10,133 nt of DNA from Candidatus Moranbacteria bacterium RIFCSPHIGHO2_02_FULL_40_12b (GCA_001784725.1 MFRX01000004.1:1-10133), one strand, 5' to 3'. Positions 1 to 7,090 are shown, numbered from the stretch's first letter. Notes: generated from the letters alone by a model not told the origin. Numbers and translations: made by a program.

Positions 1-873
1 CTGCAAAGAAAAAAAATTCCCCGCCCGGCAGGAGTCCTGATTGTTTATCTGGTTATTTTCATAATCTTCGGGCTGTCGGTGTCATTTTTAATACCACCGA
101 TGGCGGATCAGTTCAGGGATTTCGGCTCTAATTTTTCAAACTATACCCGCCAGTTTGAAAGATATTTCAGCGTTACAAAAAATTTTTTCCAGACCCAGCA
201 CATATCGGTAAGCTTTGAGTCAATTGTTAATAATTCAGTCAATGAATTTTCCAAAATTCCCGAGAAAATTTATACCGGGACAATTGGCGTCTTTTCCGGT
301 TTTATTTCAGTGCTGATCGTTCTTTCCATTACTTTCTATATGACAGTCAAAGAAAACGGAATAAAGAATTTTATTGTTTCAGTTGTTCCCGAAAACCATA
401 AGGAATACACGGCCTCGCTCACGGAAAGAATAAAAGCCAAAATAGGAAGATGGATGAGAGGCCAGCTGATTTTAATGCTGATTATTTTCATTCTTGATTT
501 TATCGGCCTTTCAATTATTGGAATTCCCTACGCTTTATCGCTGGCGATTTTTGCCGGGGTAATGGAAGTTATTCCTTACATCGGTCCGATTATTTCTGCT
601 ATTCCGGGAGTGCTTCTGGGATTTTTAATTTCCCCCCTCACTGGATTTTTAGCCCTTATTATGTATATAGTCGTCCAACAATTTGAAAATCATATCATCA
701 CACCTCAAGTAATGAAAAAAGCGGTGGGGCTTAATCCTATCGTGGTGATTTTAGTCCTGCTAATCGGTGTAAAATTAGGGGGGGTCTTAGGAGCAATATT
801 ATCCGTGCCTATTGCGACTGCCATCGGGGTCTTCGTGGGCGACCTGTTTGAAAAGAAAAAAGAAACCATCTGA
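1..873 (+). CDS. AI-2E family transporter (PerM/TqsA-like), 5' end missing
   Basis: The frame is open from base 1 and reads 290 residues to a TGA stop; the N-terminus lies outside the window. A GTG at 79 is in frame, but the preceding 26 codons (LQRKKIPRPAGVLIVYLV...) are typical family sequence, so 79 is not the start. The protein has several hydrophobic segments: about residues 13-32, 93-115, 155-190, 196-228 and 245-280. Family hallmarks visible are KIGRWMRGQ (147-155), the EVIPYIGP loop (189-196) and ENHIITPQVM followed by GLNP near the C-terminus. Known members are inner-membrane proteins linked to autoinducer-2 export (TqsA) or to Na+/H+ antiport; the substrate here cannot be told from sequence. 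It ends in a charged tail and is followed at once by a hairpin terminator, so it is probably the last gene of its transcription unit. Family assignment is secure, function is not. Confidence 0.93.
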   Translation: MQRKKIPRPAGVLIVYLVIFIIFGLSVSFLIPPMADQFRDFGSNFSNYTRQFERYFSVTKNFFQTQHISVSFESIVNNSVNEFSKIPEKIYTGTIGVFSGFISVLIVLSITFYMTVKENGIKNFIVSVVPENHKEYTASLTERIKAKIGRWMRGQLILMLIIFILDFIGLSIIGIPYALSLAIFAGVMEVIPYIGPIISAIPGVLLGFLISPLTGFLALIMYIVVQQFENHIITPQVMKKAVGLNPIVVILVLLIGVKLGGVLGAILSVPIATAIGVFVGDLFEKKKETI

Positions 874-901
874 AGAAAGCAACGAAAAAGTTATGAGATT
901 T

Positions 902-922
902 AACCCTGATTGATTCAGGGTT
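902..922 (+). terminator. Intrinsic terminator between convergent genes
   Basis: A perfect 8-bp stem AACCCTGA/TCAGGGTT (902-909 with 915-922) encloses a 5-nt loop and runs into TTTTAT. It lies 29 bp after the transporter stop and directly abuts the stop of the minus-strand gene (TAA at 925-923). It can therefore serve both convergent genes, but the U-rich tail is clearly better on the plus strand; on the minus strand only a weak TAAAT follows. Confidence 0.75.
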
Positions 923-1378
923 TTATATTAAAAGAAGAATAACGGCGATTACGGAAACAAGTATGTCATTTGCGGCGTTTCGCAAGTTCCACTCTCGCTC
1001 TTTGGAAAAGGGAGGATAGCGATGAAATTTTTGGTGAAAGTTGATATAGAACTGAAGGAATTTAAAATTAACCTTCCAGTATAAAAAAGTCAGCAGGTCC
1101 GGAAATATTGAAGCGAATGAGCCGATAAGAATATTTTTAATTTTTATATCTGAAAAATCCGAAGAAAAAACGATAAACATGATTATTGAATACCCGACAG
1201 CAAGATCGATTGCCACTCTCCAGAATTCTTTCAATTTTGAATTCTGGTTCAGGTATTCCCCATGCCGGAAAGTATCCAGGATAAAATGGATAATTATTGA
1301 TAATGCCGCGACCAGCCAGGGATTTTCAATGTTTTTTCCGATGGCGGCGCCAGCCAGCATATGAGTCGTGAGTATCAT
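923..1378 (-). CDS. Small membrane protein, possible YdjM/DUF457-like metal-dependent hydrolase
   Basis: This is a 151-residue protein starting at ATG (1378-1376) and ending at TAA. Hydrophobic stretches lie near residues 20-36, 55-73, 82-101 and 137-151, so it is probably an integral membrane protein. The N-terminal TTHMLAGAAIG, the HFILDTFRHGEY segment (H31, D35, H39), the FPDLL motif (P93-D94) and FHQKFHR (H115, H119) recall the membrane-bound metal-dependent hydrolase families around DUF457/YdjM, where His and Asp next to membrane helices are conserved. This resemblance is from memory of motifs and is weak; no substrate can be named. No Shine-Dalgarno precedes the ATG. The gene is convergent with the transporter and divergent from the PHP gene, so it is probably monocistronic. 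That it is a real gene is supported by the hydrophobic pattern and by its abutting the shared terminator. Confidence 0.72.
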   Translation of the reverse strand: MILTTHMLAGAAIGKNIENPWLVAALSIIIHFILDTFRHGEYLNQNSKLKEFWRVAIDLAVGYSIIMFIVFSSDFSDIKIKNILIGSFASIFPDLLTFLYWKVNFKFLQFYINFHQKFHRYPPFSKEREWNLRNAANDILVSVIAVILLLI

Positions 1379-1446
1379 ATTGAAAAATAATATTATTTAG
1401 GATAAACTTAATTTATTGATATAGTTTATTATAACTCATAAACCTT
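1379..1446. promoter_or_regulatory. Divergent promoter region with inverted repeat
   Basis: These 68 bp of very AT-rich DNA separate two divergent start codons and must contain, or lie close to, both promoters. A TATAAT hexamer reads on the minus strand (1433-1428) and overlaps a TATTAT on the plus strand (1427-1432); neither has a convincing -35 box at 17 bp. An inverted repeat ATAAACT (1402-1408) / AGTTTAT (1423-1429) abuts these hexamers and could be an operator or a chance hairpin. A 12-bp palindrome AATAATATTATT lies at 1387-1398. No ribosome binding site is visible for either gene. Confidence 0.4.
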
Positions 1447-2172
1447 ATGCTTAAAATAGACCTGCATATTCATACAATTGCCAGTGGGCACGCGCAGAGC
1501 ACCATTTTAGAATATATTGAACGGGCAAAAAAACTAAAAATGAAAACAATCGGCATAGCTGATCATGGACCGGGTGATTTCGAGGCATTAGTCAGTGAAA
1601 TTTACTTCAAGACGCTTGAAAGAATACCCCGTAAAGTAGGAAATATTAGAGTTTTAAAAGGGATTGAAGCAAATATTATTGATGCTCAAGGCAATATTGA
1701 TATTTCAGAAAAATTGGTGGAGAGATTGGATTATGTTATGGCGAATTTCCATGCTGAAACCAGCTATAAAAACAAAGGAATAAAAGAAAACACAAAAGCG
1801 ACGATCAATGCTATTAGGTCAGGAAAAATAGATATAATAACCCACCCTTTTGCGACGGAAAGATTTCCTATAGATATTGGAAAAATTAGCGATGAGGCAT
1901 GCAAAAATAATGTTTTATTGGAAATAAATTTGTCTTATTTTTTCGGAAATAAAATAAAAGATTCCACGGTGCCCAACGCCAAATTAATGATAGATATCGC
2001 GAGGAAACACAGTAAGAAAATAATTATCGGAAGCGATGCGCACAATATCTGGGAACTGGGCGATGACTCGGCTTTTATGAAAAAATTCAAAAAAATGCTT
2101 GGCTTAACCAATAATTTAATAATTAACAATTATCCCAGGGAATTATTTAAATTACTCAAAATAAATGAATAA
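1447..2172 (+). CDS. PHP domain metal-dependent hydrolase, YcdX-type
   Basis: This 241-residue protein covers a single PHP (polymerase and histidinol phosphatase) domain. The full metal-ligand set of the trinuclear YcdX-type site can be read off: H7 and H9 (DLHIHT), H15 (SGHAQ), H40 (ADHG), E74 (GIEANI), H102 (NFHAE), H133 (THP), D197 and H199 (GSDAH). Spacing closely matches E. coli YcdX. Family members are cytoplasmic phosphoesterases; YcdX itself has phosphatase activity but its physiological substrate is not settled, and a histidinol-phosphatase role cannot be excluded from sequence alone. No other histidine biosynthesis gene is in the window. The ATG has no Shine-Dalgarno, and the end overlaps the start of metG by 8 bp, implying co-transcription and perhaps translational coupling. 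Confidence 0.9.
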   Translation: MLKIDLHIHTIASGHAQSTILEYIERAKKLKMKTIGIADHGPGDFEALVSEIYFKTLERIPRKVGNIRVLKGIEANIIDAQGNIDISEKLVERLDYVMANFHAETSYKNKGIKENTKATINAIRSGKIDIITHPFATERFPIDIGKISDEACKNNVLLEINLSYFFGNKIKDSTVPNAKLMIDIARKHSKKIIIGSDAHNIWELGDDSAFMKKFKKMLGLTNNLIINNYPRELFKLLKINE

Positions 2173-3571
2173 ATTCTATATAACAACCACGCTTCCTTAC
2201 ATAAATGCCGATCCGCATATCGGCTTTGCTTTGGAGATTTTAGAAGCGGATGTATTAGCGCGTTTTCATCGCGAAAACGGCGATGAAGTATTTTTTAATA
2301 CAGGAACCGACGAGCATGGTTTGAAAGTCTACCGCGAGTCGGAGAAATTAGGAATCGGAATTCAAAAATACTGCGACGATAAATCAAAATCATACGAGAA
2401 ACTGAAACAAGTTCTGAATATAAGCTACGATAATTTTATCAGGACAACAGACAAGTACCATGTCAAAGCGGCCCAGGAATTCTGGAAAAGATGTAATGGT
2501 AGCGGTGATATTTATAAAAAAATGTATAGAGTAAAATATTGTGTCGGATGTGAACTGGAAAAAACTGATTCAGAATTAATAGATGGGAAATGTCCGCTTC
2601 ATCCAGACCAAAAGCCGGAAATAATAGAGGAAGAAAATTATTTTTTTCGCTTTTCAAAATATCAAGATAAATTGCTGGATCTTTATGCAAATAATTCTGA
2701 ATTTGTTTTGCCAAAAAAGAGATTAAATGAAGTAAGGAGTTTTGTTGAGCAGGGAATTGAAGATTTTTCCATTTCCCGCCTGAAGCGTAAAATGCCCTGG
2801 GGAGTGGAAGTTCCGGGAGATCCGGAACACGTGATGTATGTCTGGTTTGACGCTTTGGTCAACTATGTCTCGGCCATCGGCTGGCCTAATGATATGGAAA
2901 AATTTGAAAAATGGTGGCCGGCTGTTCAATTGGCTGGAAAAGATAATCTTCGCCAGCAAGCGGCAATGTGGCAGGCAGTGCTTATGTCTGCCGGAATTTC
3001 TAATTCAAAGCAGATTTTCATTAACGGTTTCATTGGCGTTAATGGACAAAAAATGAGTAAGAGCATTGGAAACGTGATTACGCCTGCTGAAATGGTAAAA
3101 AGATTCGGTGTGGACGGGACAAGATACCTTATTTTAAGTTATGGAAATTTTGGCGAGGATATGGATGTTAGCTGGGAAAAATTTACTGAAAAATACAACG
3201 CCGATTTGGCGAATGGTTTGGGAAATTTAGTTTCACGTGTTATTAGGTTGAGTTCTGAATTTAATTATAAAATGTCCAATATATCAATAAATCAGGAGTT
3301 TATGAAACTGGTTGATTTAATGGAATTAGGCCGGGCATTGGAATATATTTGGGATAAAATTCGGGAAGATAATAAATATATTGAAGACAATAAGCCGTGG
3401 GAGCTAGCGAAAGAAGATATGGCAAAATTCGGGGATGTAATGCAAAAGCTTTTTATAGATCTAAACTTAATTGCGGAGCATATAAATTCTTTCATGCCCG
3501 AAACTTCCAAGAAAATAAAAAAAGCTTTAGAAGAAAAAAAGACAGAAATTTTATTTCAGCGGATTAAATAA
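2165..3571 (+). CDS. metG: Methionyl-tRNA synthetase (MetRS)
   Basis: A cytoplasmic class I enzyme that charges tRNA-Met with methionine using ATP. The 468 residues contain the signature 1 region at 18-21 (HIGF instead of the usual HIGH), a connective-peptide zinc knuckle C126-x2-C129...C143-x2-H146 of the single-knuckle type, the YVWFDALVNY stretch (225-234), the KMSKS loop (296-300) and the anticodon-domain NKPWELAK (409-416, W412). There is no C-terminal EMAP/Trbp111-like domain, so it is a short form compared with about 660-680 residues in B. subtilis and E. coli. Where E. coli has the methionine-pocket pair F300-H301, this protein has Q264-Q265 in GKDNLRQQAAMWQA. The ATG overlaps the upstream PHP stop (sequence ATGAATAA), giving a coupled start without Shine-Dalgarno. 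The assignment is certain; the pocket changes are discussed as a finding. Confidence 0.96.
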   Translation: MNKFYITTTLPYINADPHIGFALEILEADVLARFHRENGDEVFFNTGTDEHGLKVYRESEKLGIGIQKYCDDKSKSYEKLKQVLNISYDNFIRTTDKYHVKAAQEFWKRCNGSGDIYKKMYRVKYCVGCELEKTDSELIDGKCPLHPDQKPEIIEEENYFFRFSKYQDKLLDLYANNSEFVLPKKRLNEVRSFVEQGIEDFSISRLKRKMPWGVEVPGDPEHVMYVWFDALVNYVSAIGWPNDMEKFEKWWPAVQLAGKDNLRQQAAMWQAVLMSAGISNSKQIFINGFIGVNGQKMSKSIGNVITPAEMVKRFGVDGTRYLILSYGNFGEDMDVSWEKFTEKYNADLANGLGNLVSRVIRLSSEFNYKMSNISINQEFMKLVDLMELGRALEYIWDKIREDNKYIEDNKPWELAKEDMAKFGDVMQKLFIDLNLIAEHINSFMPETSKKIKKALEEKKTEILFQRIK

Positions 3572-3573
3572 AA

Positions 3574-3601
3574 TTATACCTTTATACCTAATAAGGTAAA
3601 A
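3574..3601 (+). repeat. 28-bp intergenic repeat, copy 1
   Basis: It starts 2 bp after the metG stop. It matches the element at 7057-7084 in 26 of 28 positions, including 20 identical bases (3582-3601). It contains the small hairpin TACCT-AATA-AGGTA and, with flanking bases, a longer imperfect stem from the TTATACC at its left end to the GGTAAAA at its right end. It lacks a following T-run, so it is not a standard terminator. Confidence 0.7.
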
Positions 3602-3605
3602 TTTA

Positions 3606-3636
3606 TACTTTATACAAAATACTAGATACTTTATAC
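3606..3636 (+). repeat. Direct repeat TACTTTATAC before the TatD gene
   Basis: TACTTTATAC occurs at 3606-3615 and 3627-3636 with a 21-bp period. The surrounding metG-TatD gap is built from variations of TATACT/TTATAC. This may be low-complexity decay of repeat words; no promoter with a good -35 box is evident. Confidence 0.5.
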
Positions 3637-3644
3637 CATATACT

Positions 3645-4406
3645 ATGTATATCGATACCCACGCCCATATAAATTTCAACGCATTCAAAGATGATGCCGG
3701 CGAAGTTATAAAACGCTCGCTTGAAGCGGGTGTTTTTATGATTAATATCGGCTCGCAATATTCAACCAGCAAAAGAGCGGTGGAAATGGCGGAAAAATAT
3801 GAATCTGGAATATACTCGGCAGTAGGATTGCACCCAATCCATATTAATGACGAAAAATTTGATTATGAAAAATATCTGGAATTGGCAAAGAAGCCAAAAG
3901 TGGTGGCAATCGGGGAAATGGGGTTGGATTATTACCATTCAAAACAAGATTCTGACAAAGGAAAGCAAAAAGAAATTTTTTTGGAAGGAATTAAATTAGC
4001 TAATAAGATTGAAAAACCAATGGTAATTCATTGCAGGGAAGCATACAATGATCTTCTGGAAATTTTAAAAAATAATCCGGTTAAAAAATTCGGAGTCGCG
4101 CATAGTTTTTGCGGAAGTCTGAAAACCGCGCAGCAGTTTATTGAGCTGGGATATAAGATAGGGCTCAATGGAATTATTACCTATTCACCGAGTTATGATA
4201 AATTAATCAAAAATATTGCACTAGAAGATATTCTTTTGGAAACAGATTGCCCATATCTCAATCCCAAACCGTTGCCAAGAGACGGGCGCAATGAACCAGA
4301 GAATGTGAAATATGTGGCGGGAAAAATATCACACCTTAAAAACACAAGTATTGAAGAAGTAAAAATGGCTACCACGCGCAATGCCAAAGAAGTTTTCGGA
4401 GTTTGA
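3645..4406 (+). CDS. TatD family metal-dependent hydrolase (putative DNase)
   Basis: The 253 residues make up one complete TIM-barrel amidohydrolase-type domain of the usual TatD length. Predicted metal ligands and active-site residues are H6 and H8 (DTHAH), H63 (GLHP), E91 (GEMGLDYY), H129 (IHCREA), H153 (AHSFCG) and D201 (ETDCPY). The C-terminal region R212-N216 plus NAKEVFGV also fits the family. Characterised members (E. coli TatD, YcfH, YjjV) are Mg2+-dependent 3'-5' deoxyribonucleases or deacylase-like enzymes acting in the cytoplasm; which paralogue this represents cannot be decided. TatD genes commonly sit beside metG in bacteria, so the neighbour order supports the call. It begins at ATG with no Shine-Dalgarno, 73 bp after metG, and its TGA stop lies inside the -35 box of the ATP synthase promoter. 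Confidence 0.94.
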   Translation: MYIDTHAHINFNAFKDDAGEVIKRSLEAGVFMINIGSQYSTSKRAVEMAEKYESGIYSAVGLHPIHINDEKFDYEKYLELAKKPKVVAIGEMGLDYYHSKQDSDKGKQKEIFLEGIKLANKIEKPMVIHCREAYNDLLEILKNNPVKKFGVAHSFCGSLKTAQQFIELGYKIGLNGIITYSPSYDKLIKNIALEDILLETDCPYLNPKPLPRDGRNEPENVKYVAGKISHLKNTSIEEVKMATTRNAKEVFGV

Positions 4407-4431
4407 CTTTCGGCGAAAACAACGGTAAAAT
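4403..4431 (+). promoter_or_regulatory. Sigma70-like promoter for the ATP synthase operon
   Basis: TTGACT (4403-4408) and TAAAAT (4426-4431) are separated by exactly 17 bp, and each matches five of six consensus bases. The -35 box overlaps the TatD stop codon. Transcription would start near 4438 and leave a leader of about 60 nt before the AtpZ-like ATG, containing a small hairpin AACCC-GCGG-GGGTT (4473-4486). No promoter of comparable quality is visible within the atpB-atpH stretch on this strand. Confidence 0.62.
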
Positions 4432-4496
4432 AAATTTAAAGTTGCTTGATGACGACGCAATTCTGGTTTTTTAACCCGCGGGGGTTGATTTAATTT

Positions 4497-4718
4497 ATGG
4501 AGAAAAAAGAAAATCCGGAGAATATTAAATCGGCTTGGTCACTCGCCTGGGAATTGGGATATTCCATTGCTATTCCGATAGTATTATTCGCCCTGCTGGG
4601 GAGATTTTTGGACAAAAAATTGGATACTTCTCCCTGGCTTTTGCTTTCCGGAATACTTATTTCAATATCGGCTTCGTCTTATATGGTTTATAAGAAGACC
4701 ATAAAAATAATTCACTAA
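4497..4718 (+). CDS. AtpZ/AtpI-family ATP synthase accessory protein
   Basis: A 73-residue protein with a charged N-terminus, one transmembrane helix at about 19-36, the short loop GRFLDKKLDTSPW (35-47) and a second helix at about 47-66. The LD...T-P...LLxG pattern and the position directly before atpB are the hallmark of the AtpZ/AtpI family (ATPase_gene1). Members are inner-membrane proteins thought to help Fo/c-ring assembly or, in some AtpZ-AtpI pairs, to move divalent cations; which role applies here cannot be seen. It is the first gene after the operon promoter. The upstream GGGGGTTGATTTAATTT is at best a poor ribosome binding site. Confidence 0.88.
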   Translation: MEKKENPENIKSAWSLAWELGYSIAIPIVLFALLGRFLDKKLDTSPWLLLSGILISISASSYMVYKKTIKIIH

Positions 4719-4730
4719 ATTGCAGAATAA

Positions 4731-4791
4731 CGCAGACCAGACGTGGACTAACGCGGAATTTTAGTCCGTATAAGTCGGAGTTAAGTCTGCG
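4731..4791 (+). repeat. Nested inverted repeats in the AtpZ-like/atpB gap
   Basis: The outer arms CGCAGAC (4731-4737) and GTCTGCG (4785-4791) and the inner arms GGACTAA (4745-4751) and TTAGTCC (4761-4767) can form a two-level stem. The words AACGC[A/G]GA and AAGTC recur. The structure ends 13 bp before the atpB ATG, so folding could affect atpB translation. No T-run follows, so this is not a terminator. Confidence 0.6.
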
Positions 4792-4804
4792 CAAGTCAGT
4801 GCCT

Positions 4805-5557
4805 ATGGATATTTCTCTTACCGCCGAACCAATATTTTATATCGGAAATTTTCCGGTAACTAACACCCTTATAATGACTTTAATTGTAAGTTGTATTATT
4901 ATCATCTCTTCAATTTTACTGAAAAGAAAATTAAAAATTATCCCGAAGGGCTTCCAAAATGCCGTTGAGTATGTCCTGGAAGCCCTTTTAAATTTAACTG
5001 ACAGCGTGACGCAAGACCGGAAGCAATCAAAAAAATTTTTCCCGCTGGTCGCCACTATTTTCATTTTCGTCATTCTTTCCAACTGGATTGAACTAGTGCC
5101 GGGACTGGGAACATTTGGAATAAACAGGATTCATGACGGGAAAATAATTCTAGTGCCTTTCATCCGGAGCAGTTCGGCTGATTTTAATGTTACTTTGGCG
5201 ATCGCGCTTGTTTCCGTTTTCGCGACCCAATTTATGGGAATAGCGGCGATTGGATTCGTAAGATACGCGAAAAAATTTCTGGTCAATCCCTTGCGCAAGC
5301 CGTACCTAGTGGGAACATTTGTCGGAATACTTGAAATTATCAGCGAAATTGCTAAAATAATATCATTCTCCTTCCGTCTGTTCGGAAACATTTTCGCGGG
5401 AGAGGTGCTGCTCATCGTAATGCTTGGTTTGGTTCCTTTTCTCATACCTCTGCCGTTTTTATTTTTGGAACTGTTCGTCGGATTCGTGCAGGCGCTGGTG
5501 TTTTCCATGCTCACGCTGGTTTTTATGAAAATGGCGGTGACGGAAGCTAGCCATTAG
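4805..5557 (+). CDS. atpB: ATP synthase Fo subunit a
   Basis: The membrane subunit that forms the ion half-channels against the c-ring. I chose ATG 4805 (MDISLTAEPIFYIG, 250 residues); an in-frame GTG lies two codons earlier at 4799, but it adds no family sequence. The conserved helix SFRLFGNIFAGE carries the essential arginine (R191, equivalent to E. coli R210) with N195 and E200. The NWIELVPG loop (residues 93-100) and the final helix QALVFSMLTLVFMKMAV (229-245) are also diagnostic. Five or six transmembrane helices can be drawn (about 19-38, 79-96, 128-152, 166-188, 198-223, 224-246). It is close to the usual length. No Shine-Dalgarno is present; the region just upstream is a palindromic repeat. 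Confidence 0.96.
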   Translation: MDISLTAEPIFYIGNFPVTNTLIMTLIVSCIIIISSILLKRKLKIIPKGFQNAVEYVLEALLNLTDSVTQDRKQSKKFFPLVATIFIFVILSNWIELVPGLGTFGINRIHDGKIILVPFIRSSSADFNVTLAIALVSVFATQFMGIAAIGFVRYAKKFLVNPLRKPYLVGTFVGILEIISEIAKIISFSFRLFGNIFAGEVLLIVMLGLVPFLIPLPFLFLELFVGFVQALVFSMLTLVFMKMAVTEASH

Positions 5558-5562
5558 TATTC

Positions 5563-5950
<388 letters not shown>

Positions 5951-5965
5951 TTAAACGGCGACCCT

Positions 5966-6044
5966 AATCTGCGAATGAACACTCGAATGTCTCGAATATA
6001 AATATTTGGGTCATTCGGGTGTAGATTTGGGTCATTCGATTCGC
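5966..6044 (+). repeat. Palindrome with direct repeats in the atpE-atpF gap
   Basis: The arms ACACTCGAATG (5979-5989) and CATTCGGGTGT (6012-6022) pair over 11 bp with one G-U. AATCT (5966-5970) pairs with AGATT (6023-6027) outside them. GCGAAT (5971-5976) is repeated inverted as ATTCGC (6039-6044). A 14-bp direct repeat ATTTGGGTCATTCG occurs at 6004-6017 and 6025-6038. The element ends 7 bp before the atpF ATG. Confidence 0.65.
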
Positions 6045-6051
6045 TTTTAAT

Positions 6052-6537
6052 ATGGAACTATTAAGCAAATTAGGAATTGACTGGAAATTATTACTGGCTC
6101 AAATTGTAAATTTTTTGATACTGTTATTCATATTGTACCGCTTTGCCTACAAGCCGGTTCTGAAGATGCTTGATGACCGGAGCAGTAAGATTGAAAAAGG
6201 GCTGAAAGACGCGGAGGATTCGCAGAAAAAACTGCAGGAAATTACGCTGAAGGAAAGGGAAATTATTAAAGATGCCAGGGTGGAAGCACTGGCAATTTTG
6301 GCTAAAGTGGAGGAACAAGCCCGGAAAAACAAAGAGGAGATTATCGCGGAAGCCAAAAGCAGTTCAGAAAAAGTGTTAAAAGACGCGGAAAAGAAAATTA
6401 AGGAAGAAAAAAACAAAATGATGTCTGAAGTTAAAGGGGAGATCGCGGGGCTGGTCGTGATGGCGACGAAAAAGGTTATATCTGAAAAGTTGGATAGAGG
6501 GAAAGATATAGAATTAATAAAAAAGGCAATTCAGTAG
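6052..6537 (+). CDS. atpF: ATP synthase Fo subunit b
   Basis: The peripheral-stalk subunit linking the membrane sector to F1. The 161 residues show the classic architecture: a short N-terminus LGIDWKLLLAQIVNF, one transmembrane helix (about 12-31), then FAYKPVLKMLDDRSSKI and a long charged, heptad-like coiled coil from about 40 to 125, ending in an amphipathic segment with VVMATKKVISEKLD (133-147) that contacts delta. Length is normal for a single b subunit (E. coli 156), and no b' gene is present here, so a homodimer is likely. Start ATG has no Shine-Dalgarno; a palindrome ends just upstream. Confidence 0.96.
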   Translation: MELLSKLGIDWKLLLAQIVNFLILLFILYRFAYKPVLKMLDDRSSKIEKGLKDAEDSQKKLQEITLKEREIIKDARVEALAILAKVEEQARKNKEEIIAEAKSSSEKVLKDAEKKIKEEKNKMMSEVKGEIAGLVVMATKKVISEKLDRGKDIELIKKAIQ

Positions 6538-6577
6538 TGAATTTTGAATTATGAATTTCGAATTTTGAATCAAGTCC

Positions 6578-6620
6578 GAATGAATTAATGTTTAAAAATT
6601 AAAGCATTAAAAATTCATTC
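6578..6620 (+). repeat. Long imperfect hairpin in the atpF-atpH gap
   Basis: GAATGAATT (6578-6586) pairs with AATTCATTC (6612-6620), AATG (6587-6590) with CATT (6605-6608) and TTTAA (6591-6595) with TTAAA (6599-6603), leaving a 3-nt loop. The upstream part of the gap (6541-6570) repeats the word TTTTGAAT and variants. No T-run follows the stem. The gap of 116 bp holds nothing gene-like. Confidence 0.6.
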
Positions 6621-6653
6621 AAAATTTAAAATTAGAAATTGAAAATTATAAAT

Positions 6654-7055
6654 ATGAAAATAACGCCAACGCAATACGCAGAAACACTTTACGAACTGAC
6701 TGCTGAAAAATCTAAGCATGAGATTGATGGCGTGATTGCAAACTTTTTGAAAATTCTGGTAAAAAGCAGGAAGATGAAGCTGGCGCCGGAAGTAATTGAA
6801 AAATTTTCTGAAATTTACAACAAAAAAAACGGCATTGCGGAAGCGGAAGTGATAAGCCGGGAAGCGTTAAGTAACGAGTTACGTAATAAGGTAAGTAGTT
6901 ATGTAAGTAATAAATATCAGGCAAAAGAAGTGGTTATAAGTAATAAGGTTGACGAAAGTATCAAAGGCGGAATTATTGTAAAAGTAGAAGATGAAGTGAT
7001 GGATGGCAGCGTGGCAAAGCAGCTCACGGAATTGAAAAACGCATTGATAAAATAG
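6654..7055 (+). CDS. atpH: ATP synthase F1 subunit delta, short form
   Basis: Delta (OSCP) joins the b stalk to the top of F1. I start at ATG 6654 (MKITPTQYAETLYELTAEK, 133 residues); an in-frame TTG at 6639 would add five residues (MKIIN) without support. YAETLYELT matches the first helix, NKKNGIAEAEVISREALS the mid-region, and KGGIIVKVEDEVMDGSVAKQL the conserved C-terminal beta/alpha module. It is about 40 residues shorter than the usual 175-180: helix 1 passes almost directly into the NFLKILVKSRKMKL helix, so the middle of the N-terminal helical bundle appears to be missing. Position between atpF and atpA confirms identity. Part of the gene (about 6868-6960) is unusually rich in GTAAGT/AGTAAT words. 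No Shine-Dalgarno. Confidence 0.92.
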   Translation: MKITPTQYAETLYELTAEKSKHEIDGVIANFLKILVKSRKMKLAPEVIEKFSEIYNKKNGIAEAEVISREALSNELRNKVSSYVSNKYQAKEVVISNKVDESIKGGIIVKVEDEVMDGSVAKQLTELKNALIK

Positions 7056-7056
7056 G

Positions 7057-7084
7057 TTTTACCATTATACCTAATAAGGTAAAA
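7057..7084 (+). repeat. 28-bp intergenic repeat, copy 2
   Basis: It begins 2 bp after the atpH stop, just as copy 1 begins 2 bp after the metG stop. It is identical to copy 1 at 26 of 28 positions. The ends TTTTACC (7057-7063) and GGTAAAA (7078-7084) are perfect inverted repeats around a TACCT-AATA-AGGTA core, so two alternative hairpins are possible. Confidence 0.7.
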
Positions 7085-7090
7085 ATAGAA

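Noticed and set aside
79..81. GTG as the start codon of the AI-2E transporter
   Set aside because: The 26 in-frame codons upstream are typical family sequence, so the real start is before the window.
3574..3601. Repeat after metG as an intrinsic terminator
   Set aside because: The stem is short and AT-rich and is followed by A-rich sequence, not a T-run.
4473..4486. Hairpin AACCC-GCGG-GGGTT as a terminator after the TatD gene
   Set aside because: The T-run lies before the stem on the plus strand, the stem is only 5 bp, and it sits downstream of a good promoter in the atp leader.
4799..4804. GTG start for atpB
   Set aside because: ATG two codons later gives the expected N-terminus and is the better initiator; neither has a ribosome site.
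5131..5514. Long minus-strand open frame opposite atpB (127 codons)
   Set aside because: It is an antisense shadow of a clearly coding membrane protein, with no start signals or recognisable features.
6639..6653. TTG start for atpH
   Set aside because: It lies at the end of the repeat-rich gap and adds five residues of no family similarity; ATG 6654 precedes the conserved YAETLYELT helix.
6868..6960. GTAAGT/AGTAAT-rich stretch of atpH as another in-frame repeat insertion
   Set aside because: The encoded segment has the normal length relative to other delta subunits, so no extra residues are present; it may be word-biased codon use or local conversion.
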